Shown piece after piece: positions 11,505 through 22,900 of a stretch of DNA of 64,000 nucleotides; within the stretch, counting starts at the first letter, position 1; the number at the start of each line of letters is the position of its first letter. Both the position numbers and the translations under genes were made by a program. The notes under the pieces are model-generated. The model searched no databases. It was not told where the DNA came from and saw only the letters and a program-made list of their open reading frames with translations. The stretch comes from Triatoma infestans. Lineage: Eukaryota > Arthropoda > Insecta > Hemiptera > Reduviidae. Location of the stretch: the NCBI GenBank assembly GCA_011037195.1, contig JAAEAF010001076.1, positions 1-64,000 of the forward strand, read 5' to 3'.

Positions 11505-11613
11505 GTAAATTGGATGTTGAGGTTCGGTCATGCAAGAAGGCAATAAATTTGCCGAAACGTCGGTAGAAATTTAAAAAGAATTCTTTTGCATGACCGAACC
11601 TCAACTCCAATTT
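11505..11613. mobile_element. Penelope-like end: hammerhead-like core inside an inverted repeat
   Basis: GGTTCGGTCATGCAA (11521-11535) and TTGCATGACCGAACC (11584-11598) are perfect inverse copies, extended by TTGAG/CTCAA. Between them lies GAAGGCAATAAATTTGCCGAAACGTCGGT (split here as GAAGGCAAT, AAATTTGCC, GAAACGTCGG), the same motif as at 7403-7439. The upstream half of the hammerhead core is degenerate. Confidence 0.6.
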
Positions 11614-12202
11614 ACAACATTGAATACAGCGGTCGTAACGAACACCAAAAACATTAAATAAATTGTATACAAATTGCAAGTAAGGCTATAAGAAAGCGTT
11701 TTCGGACAAAAGTTAGAAGTACACTTTTTTTTATTATCTTTTTAAATTTAATAGCGTCATTATCAAAATATTAAAACCATATATTTTGGATTGTAGAGTA
11801 ATTAGAAACCTTAAGAGAGTCTATATGTTTCTGAATATATTAATTCTATATATTTTTAAATATATAAAAAATTTATATAGCATTCCAGGTAACTATCTTA
11901 AGGTTTTTAATTATTTAATTACTCTACAATCTTCAGTAAAAATAGTATACACTTTTAAGGTATATATATATACATATTTTTTAACAGCCCTAAGCACACC
12001 CCTAAAAGCTTGATATTTTAAATAGAGAAACCCAGCACAAAATAACAATAATCATAAATATGAGAGACTTAGGACAATTCACTGGTAATTTGGTAAGTGT
12101 TATCTATTATTAATTACTATCTATTAATTGGGATTTAAATCCATCACTATAAAAAAACCAAAGTTTATTATTTTTCAATCCTGTAGTGAATATAAAGACT
12201 CT

Positions 12203-12602
12203 TTACTATGAAGGAAAAGGATTATGAGATTCGGTCTTTTTTTTAAAAAAGTAAGAAAATTTAAATTCTTGCCAACGTTTCGACAAAAATATTATCTTTT
12301 TCAAGGTATAAAAAAAAAACTGTTAAATAATCTTCAAAACATATCAATTTTAAAAACTTATGTATAAATTTGGAAAATAAAAAGTTGAGAACAACTTTTA
12401 CACAGAGAATAAATAGTGATGTATTGTTCTCAACTTTATACATAAGTTTTTAAAATTGTTATGTTTTTGAAGATTATTTAATAGTTTTTTTATGCCTTGA
12501 AAAAGACAATATATTTGTCGTAACGTTGGCATGAATTTAAATTTTCTTATTTTTTTTAAAAAAAAAGACCGAATCTAACAATCCTTTTCCTTCATATAAG
12601 AA
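12203..12602. mobile_element. 400-bp palindrome made of two Penelope-like ends
   Basis: The arms (about 12203-12395 and 12428-12602) are reverse complements: AAGGAAAAGGATT..GATTCGGTCTTTTTTTT on the left, AAAAAGACCGAATC..AATCCTTTTCCTT on the right. Each arm contains a hammerhead-like motif, one on - (12271-12306) and one on + (12494-12530), with GTC or GTCG, AACGTTGGC and TTGAAAAAGA blocks. The + copy has GTAAC in place of GAAAC. The same flanking string occurs after the Penelope-like remnant at 53263. Confidence 0.75.
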
Positions 12603-12604
12603 CG

Positions 12605-14405
12605 GTCGAGAAGAATCTTCCATTCATAACTATTGAATATTTGATTAATCAATGAAAAAAACAAAAAAAACATGTGTGTTATTGTGAAGAAAACAAAAAA
12701 AAACAAAAACACATAAGTTCTATTTATTTATTTATTTAATTTTTATTAACAAGGAAAAATTACACGCTCATAAATGCAACATACATTCCATACAATGAAA
12801 TTTACCATTCGTACATTATGCAAACACACTAAATAATTACATTTACATATACAATATTTTTATTATCTGATTAAGTATGAAGTGACAATTTTTTATTTAT
12901 TTATTTATTTATTTATTTTTTTTCATTCATAATAGAGAAATTTAAAAATTAAACTATATTATTTTTCTTAAAAAAATAAATAAAACCAAACTGTTAAAAG
13001 TAAAGAACAATGAATTTAAAGCCTAATAATCTTGAAAAGTTTCTTTTAAAAATAATATATGAACTGCACACACATATTATCACATAAGAATTGTTGAAAT
13101 GTCGAAAATCTATTTTTATGAAAGAAATAGAAGAAGAAAAAGGAAAATTAAAAAATATATTTTTAATTTTCTGACAATACAATACACATATACATATATA
13201 TGTACACTAATAAAATATTAAAAAGGGTTCCACCATTTATTTCTTCTTTTTTTTATAAAACTTTTAACATTTTATTGACAATTCCAATAGATATTAGACT
13301 AGAAAAATTAAGATCATAATAACAAATATTTTTTTTTTTTGCGATGCCTCTAAATATTTTTATTTAAATTTCCACTAATCGTAACAATTGTTTGTCATTT
13401 ATTATTATTATTATAAAGTTTAAAACATTGGAAGAATTTGAATATACCAATATTAAAATTTTTTATTTTAATTTGTTTATTTATATATTAGTGTACATAT
13501 GCATTATTTTTTTTAAATGGGATTAGAAGAGAGATACGAGAAATAGAGAGAATACATTTTTTTTTGTTTGTTATTATTAAAAATTAATTACTATACACGC
13601 CCAGAACTATCAGTGACGTGCTTTTTTAATTTTTTTTTCGTTTTTAATATTTTTTTTTTTAATATCTATGTTTTGTAACAAACAACACACATTGCAAAAT
13701 TGAAAAATATTTTTGTTTAAACATTTCTTTTCCTTTTGTTATTAATTAATAATTAGGCCAAATTACATTTTTTTTTTTAAAAATTTTAACCCAATTTGAC
13801 AACATACTTTTTAAAAACTCTATATATGGACAAGAAACTGATTTTTATTATTTGAATATATATATATAATGCATGTGTTTTAGTATAACACACACACATT
13901 TAGTTTAAAAACTTTATATAAAAAAAAGACTACATTCTCTTAACACATTGCCTTCATGAGTTTCAATGGATCTTGAATATTTAATAATCTTAAAATCTCA
14001 CATAAAATCATGAACAAATAACAATTTTGATTTCAATATAAAAAGATTAATTATTGTTCCTTGTTAATTTTAAATAATATCAGTAGATTTAGTTAAAAAT
14101 AAAAAAGTTGATTCCAAATTAAAAATTTTTTAAGCACATGTTATAGCGAGTGCAAACGTTTTTTTTGTAAATAATTGTAGATGTGCAGTTATTTTCTTTT
14201 ATTTACAAATATTTTTCTAGTAATAGAAATATGGAAAATTCTTCCAGCAGCTTCATTTTTTTTTCCCTAGAAAGATAACCTTTTTCATTCTGATTTAATT
14301 GATGATAATTAGTGTCCTACATAAGGAGAGTAGAAAATTAACAATCATAGATGTAAGAAGTTTTAGTGTAATTCAACAGATATCGGAATTTGATATATTA
14401 ATTAT
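12605..14405. other. AT-rich, low-complexity region; possible distal neurocalcin 3' UTR
   Basis: Long poly-T and TTTA repeats (for example 12723-12740 and 12893-12920). No coding signal. It lies downstream of the neurocalcin stop on the - strand and may be partly transcribed, but the sequence cannot decide this. Confidence 0.35.
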
Positions 14406-14407
14406 GA

Positions 14408-15105
14408 TTATGGAAGCTAAAGTTAAACCCATCTAAAACTGAAGCGAAAATCTTCGCTCTCCGGCGGTTTCGGAATGAAGACCTTCGCCTACTAACACTT
14501 GACAACCAGCAAATTCCCTGGAAACAAAAAGACCAAGGAGTGCGTTATCTGGGCGTAATCCTTGATACAAGACTCACCTGGAGACTACACATTAACACTA
14601 AACTGCAACAAGCATACACCCGACTGAAACAACTCTACCCACTCATTAACAGAAACACACCACTCAAACACTCCTGCACCACACTACTCTATAAAACTCT
14701 CCTTAGACCTCTCCTGACATACGCCTGTCCAGTTTGGATAACAGCTACCAACACACTGACAAAACGATTGCAGACTTTCCAAAACAAGGTACTGCGAATT
14801 GCACTCAACGCTCCCTGGTTTGTCAGAAACACACAAACACACAGAGAACTTGACATGCCAGATATATACACACACATGACTAAACTTACAGACAATTTCT
14901 TCCTAACGCTTCACACACTACCCTCAGCGTTACCTTCACATTACCACATAGGCGATCCTACTTCATCCAGACGATTAAAACCCAGACTGTATCAAGATCT
15001 CTGACAAAACTCATCTTTGTTTTATTGTTTCTTTATCTTTCAATAGCCCTATGTGTAAAGCTCTAAGCGAGCTGGCCCATAATAATTTGTAAATATAATA
15101 ATAAA
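14408..15105 (+). mobile_element. Jockey-like LINE (subfamily B), 5'-truncated copy
   Basis: Starts inside the RT C-terminal region and keeps a 154-residue open frame (14540-15004): MRYLGVILDTRLTWRLHINT, LLRPLLTYACPVWITATNTL, ending SSRRLKPRLYQDL. This is the part of Jockey ORF2 downstream of the YADD box. The shared 3' UTR (TATGTGTAAAGCTCTAAGCG, GAGCTGGCCC) ends in an (AATA)n-like tail near 15090-15110. It is the best-preserved of the three subfamily B 3' ends. Confidence 0.9.
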
Positions 15106-15359
15106 AATAATTATTATTCCATGAAATATTTTGGAAATTATCTATTATCTACTAGCATTATTGCACTTGGCATTCATAAATCTTCGTAATCAATCTCTAC
15201 ATTAAAAATGTAACTGACCTTAAAGGTAATAATGAGGTGGTCGGTCCAAAGCAATTTGCTTCTAATAGAACAACTCATAGCTAAACTCAATAGCAAAGAT
15301 AACAAACTATAGACAACGGTTGTTCATAGAAATTATATACTCGACAATGCTTAGAAGTT

Positions 15360-15830
15360 ATCTTTTTGGGTTCACATTCCTAAATTCCAAAAATGACATA
15401 TCCGGCGCAATCTTACTTTGTTATGGAACCCCATAATTACCATGTCAGTTCACTCCTTAGTATGCTTCAGAATGTTGGACCAACACCAAAGCCTATGTTT
15501 CAAGAGGAGTTCAGTTCAGAATATTTCAAATTCCTTCAAACGATGATGTTTTTAACAATACGATTAGAATTGGGCTAAGAATTCCTACACTTCATGATGT
15601 GCAGCTATGTAAGCTAAAGATAAAATTAGAAGAGCGTGGGGGATCGAAGAATTGTGATTCCTAAACTGAGATGGATATTAATTGAAAGAAGCCGTATATT
15701 CACACAAAAACAACTTAATTGAATTGGCTAGAAGAAACGTTACAAAGGAATTCCAAAATCATTTAGAATAATGTATGCCAACTTGGAAACTTAAGAAGAC
15801 ATGATGTGGAAATTTAAGAAAATGTCAGTC
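15360..15830 (+). other. Decayed coding-like segment of unknown origin
   Basis: Less AT-rich than its surroundings. One frame reads NNTIRIGLRIPTLHDVQLCK and then LKIKLEERGG before a stop, faintly like the region near the end of Jockey-type RT proteins. I cannot name it with confidence. Confidence 0.3.
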
Positions 15831-18800
15831 TATGGTAAATGCTGTATAGTGTCCCAAAAATTGCTTGGATTATCACCTTAAATAAGGTTCGTTTATAAAT
15901 CTCTTTGGTTATTTTTTTTTTTAATTTTAAAGTTGAGTATAATTTCTGAACAATTCTTATGTACTGGCAATTTTTATGTAATGAATAAAAAATATTGGCT
16001 TTACTCTGCTTCAAAATTTACTATAAATCATGATTATCTTCAACCCACAAGTAAAGAGCAAATATTTAATAATACTGCATATTCCTAAGAGTGTAGGCAA
16101 AGTATTAAAAGTACAATGGAACTGATTAGTTAGAAATTAAAATGAAAAAATAAAAATAAAATAAAATTATTTAAATAACCTAAATAAGGATTCTATATTA
16201 TGTATCTACATGAATGTAATTAGATGAAATATTCTCAGATAATAATTATTTATTTTTGAAATATTTCTTTTTACTTTAACCAATGATAATGTTATACAAA
16301 AAACTTTTTGTTATTTATTTATTAAATATTAAGAAGAAAAGGCATCAACTTTTATATATACATTATATTTGAAAAAAATTGGTAAATATTTTCCAAAGAA
16401 CATTTAAAAACATTAACAAATATCACCAACTTAATTATTTTTAGGAAACATTTTTTCATTTTTTTTTTTTTGAAAAAGTATTTATTTATTTATTTATTTA
16501 TTATTATTATTAATATTGTATATAAAAAAAATGACAAATAATATTCTTATAATATCTTAAATAAATAATATGCGATGATCACATAAAGTTTAATACTCTT
16601 ATCTAGAAAGAAAAAAAGACTAAGATATTTTTTATTTTAAAATAAAAAAAACTAGAATGAGTTTATAGCATGAATTTGTTTATCAAATTATAAAATTAAT
16701 AATTCAAAATTAATTCTATAATTGATTTATAAATATTAAAATAAAGAAAATAAGGAGAACAAAAAAAATAAATAAATAAGGAAGAAATTTAATAAAGCTG
16801 TTTAATGAAGTAAATATAATTTTGTGAAATATTTACTTTATTTTTGAATAACATTTCCATGAAAATTTGTAAAAAAAAATGAAAGGCGAGGTAAATTTCT
16901 TTTTATTCAATTTTGTATTTATCTACACATCGCAGTTATTGGGTGATATGAATTTAAGAACTCCCAACATTGAGCAGAACATTCGGAGTAAACTACTCAA
17001 TAAATCCATTCATGAGCTTAATGTAGCAGAGTTTGCATTAATGTTTCACAAGAGAATTAATTAATAAATTTTCTATTACATATTATGTAGAATATTCTGC
17101 AAATTTTGAATATGGTCACAAGTATAGTTGCATGTGTTTTTTTTTTTTAATTAATACTTGAGATTAAGGACATATTTAAGTGGTAAAAATTTTATAAAGA
17201 GCACAAAAGAAAATTTGGAGTTCATTTTATAATAATACAATTACAAAAGGAATTGTTGACTGAAATATAAAGAAAATTCAATGTAGAAATAAATTAGAGA
17301 AAATGGTGGCATATAAGTAATTTGAAAACAATGACTATATTTTTACGTAAGGAGGTTTATTTTTATTAATACGCATTTAAGCAAATACTCAATCCCATGC
17401 TCATGCCTAGGAGTACTAATCTTTTTTTCTTTTTTTTTTATTCATATAACCCATTAATTCATAAAAAAAAAAAGGGATCCCAAAAGTATCCAATTATTAT
17501 ATTATTATTTCTTCTTTATGGTTTTTACAGTAAATATTTGAAAAAACATTTATACAAAAAAACACATTTATATAGATTTTCGATTTTTTTTTTTTTATTA
17601 GAAAGATGGACATTTAAACAAGAAATAAAAATGATCTGTGCAATAAGTAAACAGTAATTACGGTGCTTTTAAACATCTATTCATAAAAAGGTAATACAAA
17701 TTTGTTTATGGAAGCCACATGCCAATTGTATAACTCAAATCTCAAAAGTTGGTTTCATTTTTCTTCTTCTTTTTTTTTTTTTTTTTTATAGAAATTTTGT
17801 TGAGTAAAGTTTTAGTATTATTTTTTTGGAGTATTTGAAAAGAGGGGGGAGGGGGGAGAAGGGCAAATTACACCATATCTTTCGACATCAATTTGGAAGT
17901 ATTAAATTTTACACAAATAATCGTTTAAAAAAAATGAAATATATGTAAAAAAATTAATTATATTATATTATAATTTTTGTTTTTTTTTTTTTTTTTTTCC
18001 ATAAAAATAAAATAATTAAAAAAAAAATTTTTTTTTTTCTCAAATTAGAGCAACACCATATTCACACTTTGTTAAGATTTTGTATGAATGTTATTTGAAG
18101 ATGGCAACTAAGTATCTTTGTTGCAACATCTGTACAATGATATGAACTCATGTCACAAAGATTTTTTTTTTTTTTTTTTTTAAATTTTATAATTATTTTT
18201 CTTGAAAAGTTAATTTTTTTTTTCTTTTTTTTAAGGCCACAGCCGAGAGAGTGAGCAATATTCCGTTCCCCCGATAAAACGGTCAGTTTATTAAATCTAT
18301 AATTAGTTTATTTTTTTTTTTTTTTGTTTGTTTATCCAGTTTCAAAATTAAATTTTTTCTAATTAAATAAAAATAAAAAAAATCTAGAAAATCATTTATT
18401 ACTTAGGAAAAATAAAATAAATCTGAAATAAAAATTAAAAAAAATAAATGAAAATTAAAATAAATAATACATGCTACATACAATTTAAAAATATATTACA
18501 GAGCGTTGCTTTTGCTTTTCTTCCAGGTGTCTATATTGAGTCTACTTTCTAATTAAATTACTATTATACTATTTTAAATATTTTTTTTTTGTTTTTATTT
18601 TTTTATCACTATAAAACTCGGGAAAATTTTTTGATAAAAAAATGTTTAGTCTATCTAATAGTGTATTGCTTATTTTTTTTCTTATTTTTTTTATTTTTTA
18701 TTTTTTTTAAACAATGAACAGACATTTTGTTCTGTATTTTTATTTACATAATTATTAACTTGTTATTCCTAACTAATGTATTTTTGTTTTTATATTTAAA

Positions 18801-19797
18801 TATATTTATGAACATATATATATCTCAGTTAATAACAAATCAGACTGTGATGAATCCTGACTGAGGAAGACCAGAAAATCCCCTTAATTATTTATTTTAA
18901 AAGGGGAATGAATTATTTTTTTTATTTTATTATTATTATTTTTTACAAACCTATACAAACTAGGCTCTATACTATAGCTAATCAGCTAACATTTCCATAA
19001 ACTTAACTGTTTTTTTTTTTTTATTATTATTAAATTTTAATTACAAAATAAAATGTGAATCACAGGAGTAGCTTAATAGCCAAAAATGAAAGTTTTGGCT
19101 TCTTATTTTATTTCAATTTTTCATTTTCCCCAAAAAATTCATTAAAATAAAATTCTGTTCAATTATGAATTATTATCTAGTTATTATTATTATTATTATT
19201 TTTTTATTTAATTTTTATTGAATGCATTAGATTCATTGCCCGGGCCAAGAATAGAAGTAGGCTCCATATTAGTACACCTGAGAAATTTATTTTTTATAAA
19301 GTTTTTTCTTCTTTATTTTTAAATACTGTTTATTGCAAAATCAAAGACAAAATAAATTTAACTAAAAAAAAAAAAAAAAAATTATAATAAAATAAATTAT
19401 GTAATAATAATAATAATGTGAGCCTGCAATAGTTGTTAGCGTTGGTGCGGGCGTCGGTGGTAACAAGCGTTTTATTTCTCTTCAAACATTTCTATTTATT
19501 TTTTTATTTTTTAAATCGCATCTACATCTACAAACAAAATTTAAAGAAAAGAAACAAAAAAATAATAAAAAAATCTATGTTTTTCTGTTTCATAATGATA
19601 ATAATTTAAATTTATTATTTTCAAGTTTATTTTAGTTTATTATTTATTAATTTTATAATGAAACAAAAAAAAAAAGAAAGAAAAGAAACAAAAACCACAA
19701 ATAACTTAATTTGTACATTGCATAATTACAACAGCCTTCGTCAATTGACGGGGCAGGTGGGCGGGCGCGAGATTTAAAACATTGCACTGCGACGCAC
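15831..19797 (-). other. Probable neurocalcin 3' UTR and downstream sequence
   Basis: Starts right after the neurocalcin stop (- strand). It is extremely A/T-rich with many T runs on + (A runs in the transcript sense) and many possible AATAAA signals, so the cleavage site cannot be chosen. A few GC-richer islands stand out (18235-18290, 19222-19270, 19422-19468, 19730-19797) and may be conserved UTR elements. Several short open frames here are low-complexity. Confidence 0.4.
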
Positions 19798-19992
19798 TCA
19801 CTGAGCTTGAGGGTCACATTGCAACAGTCGTACAATTGATGGATCACTTTTTGCTCCCTCTATGAATTCTTCCAATGATAATTTACCATCTTGATTTTTA
19901 TCCATTTGTCTGAATATTTTATCTGTCCTCTTTTCTGGTGTTGATTCATCTTCAGGCATTTTCATTACTGAACCAACCATCTTATAAATGGC
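19798..19992 (-). CDS. Nca: Neurocalcin exon 4 (EF4, C-terminus, stop)
   Basis: Begins after the acceptor TTTATAG with [20 protein letters not shown] and ends [12 protein letters not shown]; 64 residues. Phase 0 at its start. The stop TGA lies within GTGAGTGC, a donor-like string. Confidence 0.97.
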   Translation of the reverse strand, partial: AIYKMVGSVMKMPEDESTPEKRTDKIFRQMDKNQDGKLSLEEFIEGAKSDPSIVRLLQCDPQAQ

Positions 19993-22900
19993 CTATAAAG
20001 TTCAAAAATGTTCCTATTAAAATATACTTGATGGAAAAAAAAAAAAATAAAGTAATGTCTACATTTCCAGGAGGGCTTTACATCCTTCAGTTTTGTCTTT
20101 GTCGGAGGTGGTAGTAAATATTGTAACGCAGCCACTAGTGCCATGTAGGAGAGAAAGCAGGCACCTCAAGTTCTCCTCGTGGCCGCTGGGAAGCGCTAGC
20201 GGGGCGCTCTAGGTTTTTCTGGAATGTTCTGGAACCTTCCAGACCCCTCTCCACTGGTATAAATAGTGAAGAGCAGCTCGAATGAGTCAGTCTAGTGAGT
20301 CTTGTTACAAACGGAGTTCGCGTTTGTGAAGAGTAAATAAAAAGTGAACTAAGTGAAATTTTGTTGGTTTAATCAGTGTATTTAAGTGCCTTATTTGTAA
20401 TTTATTATGTTAAACAATAAATTGGTGTTTTTTTTAGAAGTTTAGTGTGTTTTATTTAAACGAACCCACTTAGAAACTAGTTACAGTAGCTAGTTCAGGG
20501 AAAAACGTTACAATATATATGTTCTTTACTTTTTTTGAGTTCACTTTTACCCGAATGACTTTACCCCTCCTTTTATACTTAAGTTTTCCCTTGCTATAAA
20601 CATAAGTTCCTAAAAAGTCTCTGAAGTACTATGAAGTAATATTTTGGATATACTCGAGATATTTATCAAAATCATTTGTTTTATTTATAGATTTTGCCTC
20701 ATAAATGTACAGTTTTTTTTAAAAGAACTTTCATTTGACTCAATATAACTTAAATAATATCATTTTCAAATTAATAAATATAATGTAATGAATTTTTTTT
20801 TGTTTAGTAGTAAAATCCTTATCTATCAATCTATAATCAACTTCGGCCAGAAGCTACAAATAGATCTCTCAGGTCTCAGGGAATTTGGTTTAAAGCCATT
20901 CCTTCCTGTACATATATATACAATATGGCTGCTGAAAACAGCAGCGCATAAACAAATAAATTAATTTCTTTTATTAATTAAAAAGGAATTGCAATCATGT
21001 TTACAACAGTTGGCAAGAATTGGCTGCTTCAATTGTTTAACTTAAAACAAAGAAATAAAATGATATTAATAATATACGTACAGTAACAATTTCCAGCATT
21101 TCTTGTCTAGATATAAAACCATTACCATCTAGATCATACATACTGAAAGCCCATTTCAATTTTTGCTCGAGTTTACCTCGAGATGTGACAGAGAGCGCAC
21201 ATAGGAATTCCCGAAAATCTATCGTTCCATCTGCATTAGCATCAAATGTGCGAAACACATGCTCTGCAAACTGAAAATAGAATGATAATTTTCATAATTA
21301 TATTACTTACAATTTATTAAAATATTAAAAAATTAGACACTAGAAGTTAAATATAAATAAAATGGTATTTATATAATCTTTTTAATTATTTTAGAACCTA
21401 AAGTGTAGCGAAACATATAGAGGGCCTTATTTACCTAAGAGAATAGTTAAGGCTTCACCTTTTATTCCCCAAGAGAGTCCGAGCGAGCACTAAGTCATGT
21501 TGCTTCTGCACGAGATGCTCCTGCTGTGAACTGAACTTGGTGGATCTAGAAGTAGACGGATTGGGGCGTAAGGCAGGCCATCCAAGTAAGTGTCCCTGGG
21601 ACAACTTTGGAACATACCTTCCCTTCTTTTCAATCTCCTGTTTCTTAATTTCCTACCCAGCAATTCACACCTTTCCTTTCACTAATTTCTGGCTTAATCC
21701 TAAGTGCCCAGTGCAGCTTGAACCAATAGGATGGAAGGTATCTGAATCTATTGGGTGTCTCTAATGGAGCCTCTGAGGCTTCGGACGATAATACTCGAGG
21801 ATGCGGGGCTTTGCACGAGTTACTTTTCTTCTCTAGCCTTAGTGGACACCAAATTTGCCGATATGCAAATCAAATTCAACTTTCCATGTGTGACTTGGGT
21901 CAGGGCTAAAGTGGGCCGTAAAATTATAAGGGAGGCTGCTCTTGAAGAACTTCAAAAAGGCTTTGAACAGAATCGGCTGCTATTCTTGAGACCACGAAGG
22001 AAGCTGTGCAGACTTCTTAAGCCTTCGCTCTGAAGGAGATCCAACCGGACCGTCCTGTTAACCACTCCGGGGGGTTGTGACTGCCTTTGGCAATGATATC
22101 TCGCGAGGCAACTTGAGGTATTTCGAAGCCACTTAAAGGGAGGCCTTTATCTCTCACTGACTTGCTCAATAAAAACACAGACCGGGTAGCTGAGAAAATC
22201 CAGTGTTTTATATTGTCCGCAATGGACATCAGGTCCTCAGATACGCTTCTTTAAGTGCAAAGTCTAAGTTTCTTCTCCATGAATGTGCAGATTAATGCAG
22301 CACGGAATGACTGAAGGCTAAAGATCTAGTCACTTCGGCAGCTGGTAGGGTTTTTTCTTCATACCTTGGCTGAAGAAAAACGCCCTCCCAGCTCTCAAAA
22401 TTGACGGACCATAGTCTGTTGCCATGGCGAGAATGAAATCTGAAATCCCAAAGTCATTAGTATGCACTAAATTTATGTAGGAGGAGATGGAAAGAGACTA
22501 GCCTTCTTTTATAAAGGATTTATATAGGAGGAGGACAGGGAGAGACTACTGCTGATCGGGAGTTGTACACAACCCACTGGACCGTATAAACACAGTCCCA
22601 ACCTATAAGCTAAGTGTGGACTTTCTCCCTTCTTTTGGTTGGGCAGTATTGTATTCAGCTTTAAGGAAGATATTCACATGGGGGGAAGAAGAGGGGGTAG
22701 ACATTGCTGCCCCACTTACTACTTCCTCTCCCATACAGACATTAGTTAAATTAAGTCCTCTTAGTTGAAGGCAATTTGTCTAACAGGGTATATCCCAGGA
22801 GGATATACTTCGCTCCGAGGCACCATCCTTTTCTAGAAAAGATGTCCGTCAAAAGAAAAGAGCGATAGAGGGTTGGAGTGCTTCCAGCCCCTGACGGAAG

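Larger units (their letters stand above)
20122..20512 (+). mobile_element. Solo LTR (Gypsy-type ends) with a heat-shock-type promoter
   Basis: A 391-bp unit bounded by TGTAACG and CGTTACA, flanked on both sides by ATAT (20118-20121 and 20513-20516), a 4-bp target duplication like those of some Gypsy-group elements. It has an LTR layout on +: regulatory part, TATA box, initiator, then AATAAA at 20416-20421. No internal coding region adjoins it, so it is a solo LTR. It lies in neurocalcin intron 3, antisense to the gene, and is clearly GC-richer than its surroundings. The perfect ends and duplication suggest it is fairly young. Confidence 0.85.
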
